Source: Pomacea canaliculata (taxonomy: Eukaryota > Mollusca > Gastropoda > Architaenioglossa > Ampullariidae). From it: a stretch of DNA of 64,000 nt. The position numbers and the translations under genes were made by a program. Below, piece by piece: positions 50,301-62,435 of the stretch; the stretch's first letter is position 1; every line of letters starts with the position of its first letter. The stretch is taken from positions 9,080,007-9,144,006 of the forward strand of contig NC_037592.1 of NCBI RefSeq assembly GCF_003073045.1, given 5' to 3'. The notes under the pieces were generated by a model. It was given only the letters and a program-made list of their open reading frames with translations. It was not told the origin of the DNA and searched no databases.

Positions 50301-53300
50301 CTACCTTACACACTCTCACCCTATGTAGAGTAATGTCTTTAGTGGAACCTTCATTAAGTAAGCATAAATAAAACTGACTAGTGTGTATTTCTAAGTGAAG
50401 AAGAGCTCTCACCACATGCTGGCGGAGTGTAAGATGTCAGCAGTGCACGCGCACTTCACGAGCTCGATGGCGCACATGGTGTCTGCACAAAAACATTGAG
50501 GTCAACCCTGTTTGAGAAATTCTTAAAACTAGAACCACTATGTTATCGCTAAATTCTCAGTCATGCGTTTTCTCTTTATCTCTCTTCCTCTTTTTTTTTT
50601 AAATATGTGTTTATGTCCTTGTATTTGTCTTACCTCCCTTGTGTCATAGTCAACATCACCACTAAAGCAGTCCTACATAGCAAAGGCACACACTCACTGT
50701 CCTTCTTTACATAACATGCATAACACTCCAAATGCAAAAAATATCTACTTTCATCGCATTTATTATTGCAAAATCTGTTGGTTGCTTTTAAAATAAATGT
50801 TAATAAACTAATGATCTGTAATGTAAGCAGTTGGATTGCTTATCAAGTCCCCCAAATCGTTGATGACTTGACTTTTAATTTTGTCGACATTTAGTTTAAA
50901 AGCCATGAGCTGCTGAAGTAAGCAACTCGAGGGAAGATGAAAAAAGATTAAAAAAATGAAAAACAAGATGTTGGAGGATGAGTTTAAGTGTTAGTGTTGT
51001 GAAATAAAATGTGCTTACATTTTTAAAAACGATCTGAATTCTACAAACAAGGCACTTTCCCTTCTAGTTGAAAAAGGATAGTAAATAAAGATAATTAGGG
51101 ATCTAACACCATATAATCGAAAAGCATTATTAACAAATACTTATGTAGATCTTGTGGCATATCTTATAAATGTATCTTATTTGCTCTTTCTTACACTCGG
51201 TTCTTGAATACACGTACAATTACTTATGACATTACCTTTTGAACAAGGGTCACTGTAAGACTGTCGAAGATTACTTATTTGACTGCTGATCACAGGATCG
51301 TCTTCACAGTAATTTGGCAACAAAGTATTGTTAACACAAGACTGCAGTTTCTCAAAAGAACTGTTGGCAAAAACGACAATAAATTTATATCATGTTATTC
51401 TTTATATTTTAATCTTGTTATAAAGAGTACAAGCATTAGTGTTTTAAATGTATATATAAATTTATATGAAACAAAGGAAATGGACGAAAGAGACAAAGAA
51501 GTGTGTGAGTGTAAAAGACAGTTAAAAGACGATAGATGCAATACATCAATCCTCTCTGATGATAGAGACAATACAACTATAAACGAGTAATCGGACAAAG
51601 AATCAGTCAAAGAAAGAGAAGGAGAAAACTCTGAGCCTAAAGATACGAAAGCTCACGAGCAGGTAGTTTCCACAGACTGGATGACGTGGCACTGGACTAA
51701 CTGGATTGACTGGCGGGTTTGGACACCAAACTGTGCATCTGATTTGAGAGATGAATTGCAGGCGTGAAGAAGCAAAGTACAGTTTTGTCTGGCATCAGTA
51801 TCTGAAAATCAAACAACCATTTGTGATAATAGTTATTTATCATAATATTAACTAATACACGCATCTGAGATCTTTTCTTCTTGTTCCACAGGCTTTAGAA
51901 TGTTCAACTAAAACATTAAAACTTGAAATGTTTGGGAAAGAATTATGCTAACCTTAGTATTTTCTATTATACTCCCTATTTTTTTACGCTAGATTGTTTG
52001 AGAAAGGAATTTTACAAATTAGTGTTGAATTTCACAGAGAACCTGCTTTTCTTTAATATCCTGAAGTACTTTCAAGTATAACATGACCCTTTCATAATAA
52101 GAACATATTGCAGAGGAATGTGATATAGGATTTTACAAACGTCTAGCATAAAACTGAACTACTCACAAAAACAGAAACCTGTCTAAAGCCTTTGGAAACT
52201 TTTCTAAATACTGCAAAACTATGTTTACATGTCACTCATATAACAATATTGAAAAACAATAAAACAGACACAACATTTGACAATTCCAATATTCTTTATA
52301 CGGTTAATAATAAACCATTGCAATATCATATCAATTAGTGTCATAAAATAAGATGTAGGCATTCCATTTTTCAGTAGGTATATAGGAATTCACGCACGTG
52401 AACATGTTAATTATATGTGAAGCATGAACTCTGCAAAAGTATGGCAAGTTGAAAGGCAAGCGACATTATCTTCTTGGAATGAAATCACATGTAAACAGCC
52501 AATAAAAAGTCAAAAGTAGAGATTTAAGACCCCAGAACAGACATTCAATTCAATTCAATTCAATTCAATTCAATTCAATTCAATTCAATTCAATTCAATT
52601 CAATACAACTTTATTCATCCACAAGGGCAATTAGAGGTATGATGACACGCCAGCACACTAGAGGGAAGAATGATGTGAGAGATGAAAGGGAATAGATTCT
52701 GGCGACATACACACACACATGTGCACACACACACACACTCATACAGTAACACAGCAACAGGAGGTTCAGTGGGCACCCCGCACAAGGTCACCTCAGACGG
52801 ACACATCATCACAGCTAGTGGAATTTAAAGAAGCTGAATAGATTGTGAGTACTTCTGTCAATGTTTTTTTAAATAAAGCGGAACACAATCACGAAAGCAA
52901 TCACATGATGGTGGGATAACTACAAAGAGACATGCGGAAGGCAAGTAGAGAGGTAGACAAGAAGACAAAACTGAACGACAGACAAACTACAGACACAAAC
53001 AGAGATATAAATCACACGTACGTTACTTCACAGACAATTCACAGCTACCTTCACATAGTCCATCTAGTGTAGCCTTTAAAGTCACTGCTTGCTCTTTTTC
53101 TGTTGCATTGAGGGAGCATTTATCAGCCTCCAGTATCACGCATCCTGCTGCATGTGTCAAATATCTGTTGATTGACAAATTTATAACTCATTTAGGAATT
53201 TGTTTCAGGAAATGGATGTACTGTCTACATATTTTCTGTCTTCAAACTTTCAAATTTTTGTAAAATTGATTAAAAGTAGATATTAGTTAAACGATTTTCT

Positions 53301-56300
53301 CACGCTTAGTCAGCATCTTAGTTTCCCCCCGCAAAGTGTACACAAAGTATGCTGCCATAGTAATGCCTGTGGTAGACATCTTGAGTCACCTTTCTTAATT
53401 TTCTGTTGTCTATTTCATTTATTACTTGGTAATCCTCCTCCTCCTCCTCCTCCTCCTCATCATCATCATCAAGCATACTTTATAATAAATTGCATTCACG
53501 TGAAATCAAATAAAACTAGGGATCGAAGCTTTATAAACTTTGCTGGTTCGGTCAGAACAAGTAAATATCATGGTAACATTATTATTAAGTCAAGCGGCTG
53601 TCAAAAACAAAGCAAAGAAGTGCTAGTAGCATACACGCAGACAAATGCACAGACAAATTCATACTAACGAACACCACCAGCCAGGATTGACGAAAGCGTC
53701 CATAACCGCCGCAGGGTTTGCCAGGATAACTGATTCATCATTTATGTCTTCAGCTATGATGTTCTTCGTCACGACTGCATCATAGGAACATCTCTGTAGG
53801 CTCGAACAGTTTGAGAAATCGTCCCACATCTTGACTGGAGCTTAAAAATAACATAGAATGACAATTGTGATTACTGACTACACTGGGTCTATTACACTTT
53901 ACCACATGAAAAATTAGTGTATGGGTACCTCTATTTCCATGATTCTCTTTTTGTTTCATTAAAAAATAACTTAGCGAATACCCCATTTCTGTTTACGATA
54001 TCTAAGTTAATAAATTCTAAATTTTGACATGTATGCAAACAAGCCTAAACTGTAATGAATTACATATTCACATCGCTATTCATGCATTACCATTGTCTGC
54101 ATCCCTAATGAAAATCACGTGCTTTGATGATGTGAAGGTTTCGACATTTTTCTGAGGTATTTAACACAACTGAGGCGAGGCCATAGCCGGCGTCTTCAAA
54201 TCGATGCCCGTAGACTTTCCCACGGCCATCGCATAGGATGGATGCTATGGTGTCATAGTACAATTTGTAACCCTGTGCTGTAAATGAACGAATACATAAG
54301 GGAGAGAACGCGTGAACCTTTAGGACTTGTTCCTCCAACGATTACTTCCCTTTAAAGGGTGAAAAAGTCAACCAATCGGGTGTTACCGCGTGTAAATTCC
54401 ACTCTTATGTTTTGTTTACTTAAGCGCCATATTGACATTTGTTGGGGGTCACTCCTTTTGACGTGGATTTGTACTCAAATAACGGAAAATGAGAAGAAAA
54501 CAGTAAGTAATATTTAAATTCTATTGTACATAGAATTTTATTTTTATTTTATTTTTATTTATTAGAATAAAATATTATCTTGTTTTAGTACTTTAGGCAT
54601 GTATATATTATGTAAATTTTTTTTTCTTAATTTCTGACTTGTATGACCTTCCACCCGGTTGTGAAATTTCTGCCCCATACAATTATTATCTTTGATATTT
54701 ACATACCTACAACTTGGGAAGACAAGCAGATTATTTTTTGTGAGTTTAGGAATTAGTGTGTTTATAAGGACAGCATGAATATTCAAAATACAGATATTAC
54801 TCTGTTATAAAATTAGAATGATGATGATGACAAATTCATGTCTTACATTATTTTTGTAACATAAATGATCAGTTAAGACAAACTGTACTAAGAACATTGT
54901 TTTTTCGTTTTACTGGCTGACAAAGAAACTTGATTTTGCTCAATCCTCGCACACAGGGTATTAAAAGTAAAATGTTTCCTTTGTAATTATCAGTTTATAC
55001 ACATGTTATGTTATGTTTAACTAAAGTATCGAGACAGCGCTCAGGCAGAATCCTTTTTTACCTGAACACAACGTTTGAAGACTTCTGTCAACCTGCTGCC
55101 ACTTATTAGAAAGACTGGAACTGCATGCTTTGGTGTTCTCTGACAGACACTGGAAAAATGTTGTATCCCTAGAGAAAATATCAACGTGTTCATTATTACC
55201 ATATGCTCAGAAAGGAAGTTAAAATAATGCCTATTAAAACTTAAAATTAATGTATTTTTGTACACTGGCCTTAGTCAATATAATAGTACAAACAGATATT
55301 GGGTTCCCCGATGTTTCTTCATGCTTTTACCAAAAGAAGACAAAAATCGAGTTCTAAGCATGCACAACATAAGAAATAGCCAAAATTACAAATCCAATTT
55401 TAGAAATCTTTCATGGACAATAATTATAGATGATTATTTACATAATGTAGAACGGTTTAAGATATAATATGGGTAAATTAGAAATGACATCCGATCTCTT
55501 TCAATTGTAAATTAGAGTTAAACGTACAGTAAGAAAAATTCAAACCCAAATTATCCGTAAGATATGTAAAACAAAAAAGTTCATTAATGAGCTTTGACAG
55601 TTAACTAAATATTGAACATGACAGTTAAGCCAAAATTAACCCGAGATTTGACAAAATAAATTCTCATTTGTACCATTTGACTTACATGAAAGAAATTCAA
55701 AGCAATCAGATTTTAAAGGGTTTAAACAGGTTTCTGTAAACAATCACAAACACATTTTTTATAATATAATTTTTTCTAAAACAAGCGAAGATAAAAAGAA
55801 ATAGTAATATTATGAGGATTATTGTATCAGTTAGCAAGTTTGATATTTAATAGAATTACATAAAGTTAAAACTTTGAAGAGAAGGTGCAAGATTTGTACC
55901 TGCAGATTTTTTCATAATTAGCTGAAAAGTCGGAAATATCAGACGAAGAACTAAGGAGTTCGGCGTAATCAGTAAAACATTGGAACGTGCCGGGACATTC
56001 TGAAAAGCAGCAAATGGCATATTTCAAAAACTTTGAAGACAATACAACAAACCTTGACATTAAGTTGTTAAAGCCCTATTTTATTTCATTGTCTGTGAAG
56101 TGTCTGTTTTCTAACTCTTGTTTCGTTCTATTCACTAACACGATATGTCAGATTGTTATGTAAAGCTCCCTCGGACACTGAAACAATTATTTGCGATACT
56201 CTAATCTTAAACTCCGTGATATAACTTGTTATTTATCTTTTTCTCGTACTAGGATACAGAGATCCTTCCACTTTTCATATCGGGACTTTTCAGAATCCGC

Positions 56301-59157
56301 GGGAGAAATGTTGTCAGGTAGAGTTACTTGGCGTGTTGTGAGACAAGCATCGTGTCTAGTACTATAGTCAGTACAGTGAGTTCACTGATGTCAACAAAAC
56401 AATCATCGGGTTTGTGCAACGCCGATCCAACTAGTGGGTACATTGAAAGACTTGAAAATGAACTAGTGAAGTTCATACCATTTCCAAGACGGAAAAATGT
56501 CTCCGATAAAACATTGCAATCGACCACATGGGCAGTTTGGCATGGAGCGTCTGGTTAACAACTACACCTTTCACGTTTGCACTAAACTAAGTCGAATAAT
56601 TTAACACCAGTGTGTAAAAAAAGTGTCGTGACAGAAAAAAGCCCCCCCCAAAAAAAAAAAAAAAAAAAAAAAAAACCAACAAAAAACAACAACAAAACAA
56701 AACAAAAATCAAATCCAGCAGAAAAAATGACACCTCTATAGTAGACTTAGTTCCTGTCGCTTTGGAATGACGAACGGTCAGCATACACAAAAGTTCTCTG
56801 AGCAACAGAGGTTAAAATAAAAGATGTCATAGTCAAATGAACTGTGTCCATCGTGAAGTATCCACGGCAAACGGGAATAGAAACCCACACGAATCGAAGG
56901 GGCATTACAAACCAAACGTACGTAGGCAGAAAAATCACATGTCAACAAGGTCCAACACAAAGACGCCAGATAAGACATAGGAGAGAACGCATCCGCCCCA
57001 AGTAAGGCGAAAGGACATCCCTCTATTATAAATTTAAATAAACACTTTATTTAAATAACGTGTAAAAAATAATAGTTTATTGTATACAAACCAAATGACT
57101 TAAAATTTACAAAATTAAAGTATAAATGTACCTAATTTGCACACTGTTGTAAACAAGTAAATGAATCCAATGGCCTCTTGCATTTCTGTGGAATGACCAC
57201 ATTGCTTGATAAGGTTGAAGCAGTCTCGAAGACTGTCTATGTTCTTGCTATTGACAGAAGAAATAGAGGAACGTGGTTGACACAAAAAGCGAGTTATCCA
57301 GCGTATGAAGGATATGAAACAAACCAGAATTTGAAGGTAAAACTTTAAAATCGGAAACTGAATTTACTTTGATGGACAAGATATGTATCTGTAAAAATCT
57401 GGTGAATAGTCGGTAAATATTACTTTCAGGTGATTAAAAACAATAACAATAAACCACACATACATAGTGCTAGGAAAGCAATGAACAGATTGGTAACATG
57501 TCTGAAGAATTCCTTACCATGTCTTGGTGATGGACTGTGAAGTAAGAGGTTTTACCCTTTCCGTATCAGTGATGCAAAAGCATTGCTTGATCTTAGTGTC
57601 ACAACGTCCTCCTGAAAATTGAGTTTAAGCTGTCTGAGAAAGAATAAAAAAGTAACAGAAAAACTGATGGCTGTAAATGGCTGTTTTATGTGTTGTGTTG
57701 TCCCTTGCACTCGTCAGCATCACAACAATGACACTCCTTTCATCCATTACTTTGTCTGTAGGTCCATATACGCTCACTTCCAGCCATGATAAGAGGACGA
57801 TGACGAAACGTATATAAAATAATAACAAGAAGTTTGGTGGGCCTACAGATGACAACTAGATTTTAGGTTGTAAACGATATGTAAGCATAGTTACATATAT
57901 CTATTCCATTAAAACAAATATAGAACAGAAGGAACCTAAAAATCTTCAATCGGATGTATTTTTAAAAAGTAAGTTTTTAATTTTAATTAGTTCTCCTATG
58001 CTTTCTATGACAACAATTACCTTGCCAACACTTCATGTTATCCTCTTCAATACGTTTTAATTCGCTTCTAATTTCCACATCATTGTAACATGAAAACTCG
58101 GTGTTCTTCAAACAGTCCTGAAAGTTCTTGTACAAGCTGTTGACACAATTATTCTATAATCTCCAAAATTGTAAGCTTTAAATCAAAGGACAGCAAAAGG
58201 TGACCTTCAACATGAATTAGGCGAGCGGAAGAATAGACAGAATGTAAAAGTATAATTATAAGTATGAAGTATTTGATGGTCCCCATCCTCGCAGGCTTTA
58301 GTCTTTTGTTCTTTATTCAATAACTGCGCAATGTGCATCCCCCATAACCACAACAGTGAGGGGTGAAGAGTGAGAGGCAGAGGTCTAGAAACAGAACAAA
58401 ATAGAAGAAGAAAGTGGTGTAGACAATGGTACAGAGTGTGGATAAATGTCCCATAGACTTTTAGCCGTAAAGACCATTGGTTCACCATGTCTCTTCATTT
58501 GTATTTTCGCTTGTATTTTCCATTTCCTGAAAAATCGGCCATTCGCTGCTCGATGGAAGATTTTTGGTGGCTATCTAGGAAACATTAAGACATTAAAAAG
58601 ACAGAAATAAAACAAAAAATGTCGGACGGAAAGCAATAAAAGGAACTAGACAGAAGGGAGAAAAGAAAAATGGTACCAACCAGAAACTAAAACAATTACT
58701 CACTTGCATTCGTTTTCTTCATGGTTGATGATTTCGCATTCGGTTCTATTATCTGATGACGACCCAGCTATCAACGAATCTGAGACTGGCCTTAAAGTAG
58801 TCTTGCAAGTATTTAAAATAGCTGTGCAGTTTGTTCCTGAAACTGGCAATAGGAGTTGAGCTTTTTGCTTTGTATTACAACTTACAAATTCGAAACAAAT
58901 CTGGTTGTAACAAAATTCTCCATCCGTGTATGTCCAGTGTATTTTCATTATGTAAAGTTTCATGTGACAAAGCAGAATCACGAACACTTTGCCAATAAAT
59001 CGACATCTTGTCAAAACCATAGAGGTTGTTTTTTTAAAGCATTGATAATAAAGAGTTAAATACTATAACATGTTACAGTTTGTGTAAAATTAAAAAGCAT
59101 ACCACTTTTTAGGAAGACAAGCAAAAGTCCCGCTAGCACAAAGCTGTTCTTCGCCAT
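47313..59157 (-). CDS. Gene 3: secreted eight-module cysteine-rich protein (663 aa)
   Basis: Exons, 5' to 3': 59103-59157, 58704-58842, 58021-58136, 57518-57611, 57132-57247, 55900-55999, 55062-55168, 53669-53840, 53049-53164, 51657-51801, 51236-51360, 50413-50482, 49745-49863, 49260-49365, 48940-49049, 48429-48600, 47529-47644, 47313-47326. They total 1992 bases, an exact frame of 663 codons plus TAA. The signal peptide is MAKNSFVLAGLLLVFLKS. Modules D1-D8 follow, two exons each: D1 NCTAILNTC, D2 QCFC, D3 ECPGTFQCF, D4 NPGWWC, D5 QSIQLVQCHVIQSVETTC, D6 KCACTAD, D7 CPSAFTCWMYAEDQVDFLF, D8 ending ANATVRGLCK. In D2 and D6 the middle Cys codon is split by the intron (TG/C). The 14-base last exon (EQTS, stop) is the least certain part. 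Intron 1 and the leader are normal, but the upstream TATA region is deleted relative to gene 0. Confidence 0.85.
52543..52805 (-). mobile_element. 3' end of a retroelement with a pentamer tail in gene 3 intron
   Basis: On the minus strand, CCCTTGTGGATGAATAAAGT is followed by TGTATTGAATTG and then about 12 TTGAA units (52543-52603). LINEs of several clades end in AATAAA plus a short tandem tail like this. The upstream part contains a CA-rich stretch. It lies between the exons at 51801 and 53049. Confidence 0.55.
53436..53470. repeat. (CTC)n(CAT)n microsatellite in gene 3 intron
   Basis: About eight CTC units followed by CAT units in the intron between the two D4 exons. Confidence 0.9.
54262..54705 (+). 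repeat. Dispersed repeat, copy 2 (about 440 bp)
   Basis: It aligns with 25350-25765. The paralogous intron of gene 0 lacks it: at about 320-350 the gene 0 sequence runs straight from the 'cgacattttt' block to the 'acttgggaagacaagcag' block. The absence in one paralogue and presence in the other make it a post-duplication insertion or a precise loss. Sequence at 54160-54261, also absent from gene 0, is not part of copy 1. Confidence 0.6.
56540..57040 (-). repeat. Gene 3-specific intronic insertion with A-rich end
   Basis: Relative to gene 0 (2290-2450), this stretch is replaced or inserted. It has a G/A-rich homopolymer at 56641-56676 and moderate-GC sequence at 56750-57000, followed by a return to alignment at 'ataacgtgtaaaaaataatag'. 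The homopolymer next to unique sequence looks like a retroelement tail. The open frames in it have no cysteine modules. Confidence 0.4.
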
Positions 59158-59179
59158 CCTGACCACGAAGAGAAGATAA

Positions 59180-60608
59180 CTCGACAGCCGTATGTTTCTT
59201 CAGTGAGAGCTTTTAGATTAATTTCCAGCAGCCTACAAAACTAAATAAACAAAAAGTCGTCCTTAATTCCCAAATAGGGACGACTGAAGAAGTAGGTTAA
59301 ACAAACACTTGCCAAGCATGAACATATGTCCGGTTATTAAGAGTCTGTACGTATTTCATGTGCAGACAACTCACTTTTACCAAATATGGATTCACCGGAA
59401 ACAGTACAATGCTCTTAAACTAAGCAGACTGGAGGTTGGAGGGGAAGAGGTGGTATTTTGTAAACTACATCCTTGTACAGAGTTCAGCGAAGTAACTTGA
59501 ACAATGAAATCCTCTCTAGACATCAAAGTTCGTTTAGCAGAAATATGCGCCTAATTATATCTATAATGTAGCATTGTCGCAAACTTAACAATGGTATGCA
59601 AACATCTCGTTTCTTTCTTGTGTGTGTGTTTGTGTGTTTGTTTGTATGTTTGTTTGTTTGTTTGTTTGTTTGTTTGTTTGTTTGTTTTGCATCCTTAATA
59701 CGCTGCACACGAAAAAAAAAATCCGAGAGTCAATCACACAATAAACTTAACTGTATAATTGTAATTATACAGTACACTTTTCAAATAATTTATGTTTTTT
59801 CGTTTTAGATGAAGAGAGCAGGTTTTATATTATTGCGTCACTGCTGACAACGGTCTGATCATTGATTAATAAAATCACAAATTTTATTGGCTGGTACTAT
59901 AAAGCTCTGTATGGCCTGGGTAGACAATAACTTGCCTTAGTATAGTGGCTTTACTGGTTGGCGGCTCTCTGACAAAACAGATTTTCAGATATTACACTAT
60001 AGATGACTCACAGCAAGTTAAAGCTAAATGACGATGAAAAGAAGCTTTTGCGTTTTCAAAGAGGAGAGCCAGAGTTTACACTGTAGTGCTTGTCTCCGTT
60101 CCCTTGGTAACTTCAGCGTGTAACCTAGGTTGCAAAATGTTTTCTGTCTCTTAAGCATGTTTCTAACATCTGTTGTCCTGCGTGCTGCAAACTCCGGAAG
60201 TTCAGCTCCATTCGCCGCACTCTGTCCATCTCAAACACCAAAACTTTCATCTGCTCATTTGTTCTGTGTAAACTAGACTATTGCAACTTTTTGTTTTTAC
60301 TAGCTGTCCACAATACCTCATTCCTAAGATTGAGAAAGTCACACTAATTTCTTACTCTCATCACTGGCTACCAGTTAGAGCCAGAGTATACTATAACTTG
60401 TCGTTTTTTCGATGCAAATATTAGGAAACAAAGCAGCAATAATCTCCATTTAAAGTCTATCGCGCCTGCGATACAATACTCAGAGCATTACTGAGTGCAA
60501 CTACAGGGAAGTTTAATGTGTTTTAAATTTTGTCACTTTATTGTTTTAGTTGCTTTTGCAAAATAGATTGCAGCGATGAACCAGACACTTTCAGGTTCTG
60601 ATACAATC
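59180..60608 (+). repeat. Copy of the gene 0 upstream flank (9255-11425)
   Basis: It aligns colinearly with 9255-11425 except for missing pieces matching 8667-9255, about 9525-10015 and part of 10990-11200. It includes the TTTG tract (59630-59690) and a LINE relic with the LDYCN and HWLP blocks (60060-60390). Alignment stops at 60608, where the inverted segment begins. Confidence 0.75.
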
Positions 60609-60610
60609 TG

Positions 60611-62422
60611 CAAAATGTTATTTCATTCTAGTTATTGTGAATGAATAATTACAAGAAACTTTTTTCCGGTTTTTGTTCTTATAGTCACCCTTATATTCAC
60701 CGTTTTTATTAAAGTTGATAAAACGTAGCTATTGTCTGTAGTATGATGTAGTAGTTACTGTTTTAGTTATTGTGGTATTAACTGTATGTGTTGTTGTAGT
60801 AGCATACGCCCTTGTGATCTTCCCTGACATTTAAGATTAATTTACATATCTTTAATTATCTACAATCTTCAGACGTTGTCTCGATAGGTGATTCAGTCCA
60901 CCACTAAATACTATTGTAACCTTTTGTAACACCATTGGCTGTTACGAAAATATTTGTAACCAAAGTGCCCTGGTGCTTTTGCTTGTTGGATGGATGCTCA
61001 AGATCAGGTAGACTACCTGTTTGCCAGACTGTACTCTTCTGTACAGACGTTGACAAGCCACACTTGCGGGTAACTAGCACTTACTTTAGGAATTTTTCTA
61101 AAAACAAAACACCTGTGGTTAATCCTTAGTTAAATCATTTTTATGCTGGTTAATCCTTTTTTCAGTAAAATTAACTAAAATAATTTAATGCTCTTTGCGT
61201 CATTAAGAGTTTGTGCTTAATTATACTCATTAAAATGGCCTGTTGCACATGCTAATTCATGAAAGTATTTGTTCTAGAATTCTAAGGCCACGGTTCCAGT
61301 GCCTGTCTAGAAACACCAGTTCATGTAGTGACAGCCTCAGCAGCAAGTGGCAGCGAGTTGAAAAAAGCTTTGAGGCGGTTTGTACAGGTAAACAAACACA
61401 CAGCATCTTGAGACTCACATTGGCTCTCTTTGAAGCACTAGCTTTGTTATCGCTGTTCACTGGAAAACGGCTTCTATATGTTGAATTTGTAAATTATTTT
61501 ATACTTTTTACTAAGCGATGAATTAACTGTCTTACCTAGTAGTACAACACTCAAATATGATTTCATTTTGAATAGAACTATATTGACTATCTTTAAATAA
61601 AATGATTGCCGTGAAGTCAGGTGAAATGACCAGGTATGACTGTTATTTTGAAGTCTTTGAGCAAAACACGACAAAGACTTGGTCCTGTCCAAGTGTAAGG
61701 ACGTGTGTTGACGAAGCACAGCTGGTGCCGGGGGTCAGTCTTGGTGACTTGGAGACACTGGTCTCTGTCTCGCTTTCCGCTGCAGACATCGGAGCGGCCA
61801 TACTTACTCCCAGCACATGGTGCAGGTAAGTAAACAGAACATAATATTGTAAACTGATCTGCTCTTACCGCCATCTATCACCTCCATTCTTTCCCTGTCG
61901 GTTCCTCCCTTCCATCTCTTATTTTATTCAAACACTAAATAGTGCACTTTTCAATTTTGCAATGGAACTTTTACTGAGACTTGATCTGGTGCAGAATATT
62001 TTTAAATGTCCGGAGATACTAAACTATTCTATTAGGACTCCCCCACATCAACATGTTAAAATATCGATGAGTCTTAATAAAGGTTCTATCTTGATTCTCT
62101 TTTTTATTTAAATTGCCTCTAAGAACAATTTATAATGTCAATTATTAAAGTATCACTCCATTTTGTGGAAAATAATATCACATTAAAAAAAAACTAAATC
62201 GGAATGTGTGTGAATATATATGTATATAATAAATATCGGAACACCTTTGAGAGGGTGAAAGAATAAAGAATCTTGCAGGCTTGAAAAGTAACCATTCTAA
62301 CATCTAGTTTAAAATGTCAGATTTTGTTAGCTACAAATGATATTCTCATGCAGTTCGAGTTCAAATCCAAGATATTTTAACTTGGCGTAGTATTTCCCAA
62401 TCCTTATTTGCATCTAAGGTGT
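60611..62422 (+). pseudogene. Inverted fragment of a gene 1 copy (modules D7 and part of D8)
   Basis: This is the reverse complement of 12828-14797, so array exons now lie on the plus strand: 60964-61069 (D7 first exon), 61278-61387 (D7 second exon) and 61654-61825 (D8 first exon). The last two are open with intact splice sites and nearly identical to gene 1. The first has its acceptor AG changed to AA (60962-60963). Upstream signal-peptide exons and the D8 second exon are absent, so no full gene can be made from it. Borders coincide with jumps in paralogy on both sides. Confidence 0.8.
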
Positions 62423-62435
62423 GATTACACCTTAG
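62414..62435. repeat. 9-bp perfect inverted repeat at the rearrangement junction
   Basis: CTAAGGTGT (62414-62422), four bases, then ACACCTTAG (62427-62435), followed by a direct repeat of GTGTGATT. It lies exactly where homology to the inverted gene 1 segment ends and homology to 19160 begins. Small foldbacks at junctions are typical of replication-based template switching. Confidence 0.7.

Noticed and set aside
56324..56527. Extra exon of gene 3 between D2 and D3 (minus-strand ORF)
   Set aside because: It has only two cysteines and no phase-compatible splice pair. The equivalent stretch in gene 0 is not open, and genes 2 and 3 are complete without it.
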